Shown: positions 61,010-64,000 of the stretch, piece after piece | Numbering within the stretch: the stretch's first letter is position 1 | How the letters are laid out: every line of letters starts with the position of its first letter | NCBI RefSeq assembly: GCF_020519665.1 | Contig: NZ_CP084703.1 | Span: forward strand, 2,046,001 to 2,110,000 | Length of the DNA stretch: 64,000 nt | Source: Bacillus shivajii | Lineage (GTDB): Bacteria; Bacillota; Bacilli; Bacillales; Salisediminibacteriaceae | Direction: 5' to 3' | The notes under the pieces: model-generated | What the model was told of the DNA's origin: nothing | What the model saw: the letters and a program-made list of their open reading frames with translations, nothing else | The model's database searches: none | Made by a program: the position numbers and the translations under genes

Positions 61010-61540
61010 TTGTACCCATATAATTTTAACCAACAATCATTTGATGGAAGTTGTTGTGGTGATTTTTCACGAAATGACTTCCAACCAATGGAGGAACAGC
61101 ATCTGAGTGAAGGTGATGATCTACAAAGGCTGTTTCAAATTGGTATACCGTTTATCGGCGGGATAGGAGGCCAGTTTGGCTTTCCATTTGGCCCACCAGG
61201 ACCGCCACCAGGAAGACCGCCATTCGGACCACCAGGGCAACCGGACTTTGGCCCACCAGGACCTCCGCCAGGAAGACCACCATTTGGGCCACCAACTACT
61301 CCACCGCCAGCATTTACACCGGCTCCGACAGCAGACGTTGGCTTGTTTGCAGTTGATCCAGGAGCTATTCGTAGATGTATGTTCCGCTATACGTATGTAT
61401 GGTTAACGAATAGACAACAATTTTGGTTCTATCCAGTCTTTGTTGGACGAAGATCTGTAGCAGGCTACAGGTGGACTGGATTTTCGTGGGTGTATTTCGG
61501 TATAGACCTTAGACAAATATCATCATTTACGTGTTTTTAG
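61010..61540 (+). CDS. Pro/Gly-rich protein with conserved C-terminal domain, probable spore-surface protein
   Basis: The product is 176 residues from TTG behind ATAGGGAGGAATT. The centre contains two copies of 'FGPPGPPPGRPPFGPP', each rich in Gly-Pro-Pro, giving an extended flexible linker. The C-terminal ~60 residues ('VGLFAVDPGAIRRCMFRYTY', 'VWLTNRQQFWFYPVFVGRRS', 'VAGYRWTGFSWVYFGIDLRQ') are aromatic and conserved-looking. There is no signal peptide. This design suits a spore coat or surface protein, inferred from composition only. Confidence 0.65.
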   Translation: MYPYNFNQQSFDGSCCGDFSRNDFQPMEEQHLSEGDDLQRLFQIGIPFIGGIGGQFGFPFGPPGPPPGRPPFGPPGQPDFGPPGPPPGRPPFGPPTTPPPAFTPAPTADVGLFAVDPGAIRRCMFRYTYVWLTNRQQFWFYPVFVGRRSVAGYRWTGFSWVYFGIDLRQISSFTCF

Positions 61541-61626
61541 GTGGGGTGTAAGATAAACATAGGCTTACTTCTGTGAACGCCTTTGTACAGCCTTTTAAAA
61601 AACAATTATTTTAAACATGTTGCCTA

Positions 61627-61658
61627 AAATGACTATCTAATGTGATAGTCATTTTTTT
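61627..61658 (+). terminator. Rho-independent terminator
   Basis: AAATGACTATC and GATAGTCATTT pair over six bases and are followed by T residues. Confidence 0.9.
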
Positions 61659-61671
61659 ACATATTGAATCA

Positions 61672-61850
61672 ATTTCATAACTCAAAATATGATGCGAAAT
61701 TCCGAATGATGAGTGTGAACTTCACTTCTGACGGACGCTTTCCCGAGGGCTTGTCTTCAGCTAACTTAGGCTCAACAACTCTTCGCTAAGTGGATCTTCA
61801 GACTGCGCTGATCCTCCGGGAGTCGCCGTCTTTTGTTACGTTCACTTCTA
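61672..61850 (+). repeat. Dispersed GC-rich repeat, copy C
   Basis: It is nearly identical to the first half of copy B (TTTCATAACTCAAAATA, AATTCCGAATGATGAG, GACGGACGCTTTCCCGAGGG), then continues 'CTTCGCTAAGTGGATCTTCA' and 'CGGGAGTCGCC' as in the copy at 54088. Confidence 0.8.
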
Positions 61851-61892
61851 AACAAAACTTGGCTTTTCGTTAAAGAGATTCTTAGTACTCTT

Positions 61893-62030
61893 CACCTGCG
61901 ACGAGTAACCGCAGGAGCACCGAGCAACGGCTTCTTCGAAATCCCTTCGAGCTGCGACGAGCAAGCGTAGCGGCGCAGGAGCAACGAGCATTTGCTTCTC
62001 CGAATATTCATCGAGCTGCCTCGACGCATC
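61893..62030. repeat. GC-rich dispersed repeat, ACGAGTAACCGCAGGAGCA type
   Basis: 'TGCGACGAGTAACCGCAGGA' and 'GAGCTGCGACGAGCAAGCGT' match 50740-50790. The frames across it on either strand are artefacts. Together with the previous repeat it fills most of the 61541-62287 gap. Confidence 0.75.
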
Positions 62031-62287
62031 ATCTTCCAAGAAGTGCTTGAAGAGGAAGAGGCACTTATCTATCGACCATAAATTTATAAATTCTGATAGT
62101 GCAAATAAAACGTACATTTTCATTCGTTTCACTGCGCCAAAAACGTAATTATGAAATTGATTTATTAAAGGAAGTTGATGTTGAATAATATGAAACCGCA
62201 GTCAAATGCCGGAGAGGGCGCTTTTTAATAAAAAAATCGTTAGAACTTTGTTAATATGATAGTAACCATAACGATTGGGGTGTTTAG

Positions 62288-62548
62288 GTGAGGAATAAAA
62301 TTTGGATCGTTGGTAATATGTTTATTGGTGTGGGAGCGATCGTATTTTTTCTATATATTTTGTTCGGAGTTTTTTGGACTAATCCTCATTTAGTTCCATG
62401 GTATCCAGGTTTCGTGCTTCTCATATTTATTGTGTTCAATTACATTATGCTCTCACATTACAAGGCAGTGTATTGGCTTTTTTCATTATTAATCATGCTC
62501 GGTTCAGCTGTATTGACTTATTGCAGTCATGTTTTATTTGTTTTATAA
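62288..62548 (+). CDS. Small three-helix membrane protein
   Basis: The product is 86 residues from GTG behind TTGGGGTG. Three hydrophobic helices with aromatic loops ('FGVFWTNPHLVPWYPGFVLL') are present. No family recognised. Confidence 0.55.
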   Translation: MRNKIWIVGNMFIGVGAIVFFLYILFGVFWTNPHLVPWYPGFVLLIFIVFNYIMLSHYKAVYWLFSLLIMLGSAVLTYCSHVLFVL

Positions 62549-62717
62549 ACTTTTTAAGAAACGAAATGGTATCGCCCTATTGGAAGATTGATGTTGTCAT
62601 TACGTCTATTAATCGCTCTCTAAATGATGGAGGAATTTCAGTTAAAAAATCGAATAGTTAGATTAGAAGTTATTTCATATTTCGAAATATTTATATTTTC
62701 GTTAGAGAGGATGTTTG

Positions 62718-64000
62718 ATGATGAATCAAATCACGCGTGACCAAGTACCAATCGAGGAGACGTGGGATCTTACGCCGATTTTTAAAGATGATGCCATGTG
62801 GGAAAGATCGTATGATGAACTAGAAAAAGAAGTGGATGTTCTTTTACAAAAAAACGTTGTTTTATCAAGCGCTAGTGATGTACTAGAGGCGCTTGAGACG
62901 TTTGATCAGTTACTCGTTAACTTAGGAAAAGTGAATAGCTATGCAATGTATAAATACACCGAGGATAGTACAAATTCACAGAACCAAATGATGATGGGAA
63001 GAGCGCAACTTTTACATGAGAAGGCAAACCAAGTAAAAACAAATTATGTGAATGCGTTCATCCAGGTACCTCAAGAAAAAATGGAACAATTTAAAAATGA
63101 AGAGAAAGAATTACATACGTTTGATAGATTTCTCGAGCGGATCGAAAAAACACGTCAACATTCGTTACCTTCTGATATGGAAGACGTATTAACGTCACTT
63201 GGGCATACGTTACAAACGCCAAGCAATCTTTATCAAACAGTAACTGCATCAGATATGACATTTGATCCGGTGAGAAATAAAGATGGAAAAGAAGTGCCGA
63301 TTTCTTTGTTTATGTACATGACTCAAGTTGAAACGTCGCCAGATACCGTTTTGCGTCGGAATGCTTATGAATCATTGTCAAAAGGGTTAGAGAAATATCA
63401 GCATAGTCTAGCGAGTACCTTATCAGCAGAAATTCAAAAGAATGTGTCATTAGCGAAGTTGAGAGGGTTTTCTTCTGCAATTGATATGCACTTGCAATAC
63501 GCCTCTCCAGCGAATGCATCTTTTGACAGTGATAACATTTCTTCTAAGTTTTTTGAGGAAATTCTCGATACGTTTAAGAAGGAACTATCTCCACACATGC
63601 AGCGATATGCGAGATTAAGAAAACGCCAATTAGGACTTGATCACTTAAGTTTTGCTGATGTTAAGGCACCGTTAGATCCTGATTTTGATCCGGAAATTAG
63701 TTACGAAGAAGCGGGGGAAATCATTACAGAAGCAGTTGGTGTCCTCGGTACAGAATATAAAGAGCTTATGAGCCGTGTTTTTTCAGAACGTTGGGTGTAC
63801 CGTGCAGATAATGTTGGACGAAGAATGATTGCTTTTGGTGGCGGTGTTCACGGTGTGCATGGGTATTCGTTCTATCCATGGGGTGGAAACTTATTTGACG
63901 TTTTACTATTAGGTCATGAGCTTGGCCATGCCATTCATTTTACACTTGCTCATAAAAACCAACGCTTAATAAATAATTCGATGGCTCTCTTTTTCGTCGA
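62718..64000 (+). CDS. pepF: Oligoendopeptidase F (M3B metallopeptidase), N-terminal part
   Basis: The frame runs off the window end after 427 codons of an expected ~600. It begins 'MMNQITRDQVPIEETWDLTP', the typical PepF start, and includes 'TFDRFLERIEKTRQHSLP' and 'KAPLDPDFDPEISYEEAGEI'. 'GGGVHGVHGYSFYPWGGNLF' leads to the zinc-binding His400-Glu-Leu-Gly-His404. The enzyme degrades short peptides in the cytoplasm. Two ATG codons in tandem follow AGAGAGG, so the start is certain within one residue. Confidence 0.95.
   Translation, partial: MMNQITRDQVPIEETWDLTPIFKDDAMWERSYDELEKEVDVLLQKNVVLSSASDVLEALETFDQLLVNLGKVNSYAMYKYTEDSTNSQNQMMMGRAQLLHEKANQVKTNYVNAFIQVPQEKMEQFKNEEKELHTFDRFLERIEKTRQHSLPSDMEDVLTSLGHTLQTPSNLYQTVTASDMTFDPVRNKDGKEVPISLFMYMTQVETSPDTVLRRNAYESLSKGLEKYQHSLASTLSAEIQKNVSLAKLRGFSSAIDMHLQYASPANASFDSDNISSKFFEEILDTFKKELSPHMQRYARLRKRQLGLDHLSFADVKAPLDPDFDPEISYEEAGEIITEAVGVLGTEYKELMSRVFSERWVYRADNVGRRMIAFGGGVHGVHGYSFYPWGGNLFDVLLLGHELGHAIHFTLAHKNQRLINNSMALFFV

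Noticed and set aside
61848-62132. Minus-strand 94-codon frame
   Set aside because: Most of it lies within the dispersed GC-rich repeat, and the same sequence occurs at 50740 in a different frame context.

Overview
The window looks like a chromosomal segment of a low-GC, endospore-forming member of the Bacillaceae. Supporting signs are AGGAGG-type ribosome binding sites, frequent TTG and GTG starts, a T-box leader, a spore transglutaminase (Tgl), a YjcZ-type spore peptide, PaiB, YsaA-like HAD and RlmD homologues, and intergenic 'GACTCCTGCGGGA'-type repeats. A BCCT transporter and the overall gene set would suit a salt- or alkali-adapted Bacillus relative, but that placement is inference. No rRNA or tRNA gene was seen.

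Layout. 1-9.5 kb: end of a DUF421/YetF protein, an IS200-like relic, a DMT exporter, a dead ParE/RelE-type toxin-antitoxin pair, an RDD protein, a lipid-anchored diheme cytochrome c peroxidase, a ZIP-like membrane protein, a universal stress protein and a BCCT transporter. 9.5-31.3 kb: an accessory zone of small single genes (GNAT acetyltransferases, a HAD phosphatase, an SgrR-like regulator facing a broken MFS gene plus a methyltransferase, PaiB, a P-loop kinase, a nucleotidyltransferase, a VOC protein, DUF4317, a tubby-like protein, MarR facing a serine hydrolase, a DJ-1/PfpI protein, several lipoproteins) mixed with many decayed genes. 31.5-34.0 kb: a complete IS21-family element with a 5-bp target duplication. 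34-48.7 kb: small membrane proteins, a helix-hairpin-helix protein, a DUF2383 protein, glutaminase behind a structured leader, a zinc-ribbon protein between two 20-bp repeat arrays, an MFS transporter, and a cupin/MazG/nucleotidyltransferase/DinB group, a nitroreductase and a second DMT exporter. 48.9-54 kb: T-box and asnA, a HAD hydrolase, a frameshifted gene and rlmD. 54-64 kb: spore genes (YjcZ-like, tgl), a NERD-domain protein between two more 20-bp arrays, a coiled-coil membrane protein, small stress- or envelope-like proteins, a Pro/Gly-rich protein and the first part of oligoendopeptidase F.

Three themes stand out. First, gene decay is heavy: about fifteen relics can be read, some with nonsense codons, some with large deletions, and four with frameshifts at homopolymer runs, which could be sequencing errors. 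Second, the intergenic DNA carries several repeat families: a ~52-bp 'CCTGACCCCC' palindrome confined to the first 24 kb and abutting truncated genes, a 'GAAGC..CCGTCCCC..GCTTC' hairpin, long GC-rich dispersed repeats, and arrays with a 20-21 bp period. Third, the GCACGCGAGA array occurs at two loci, and at each it lies on both sides of one gene and in the same orientation relative to that gene. This, and an unidentified structured RNA upstream of the glutaminase gene, are the best candidates for something undescribed.
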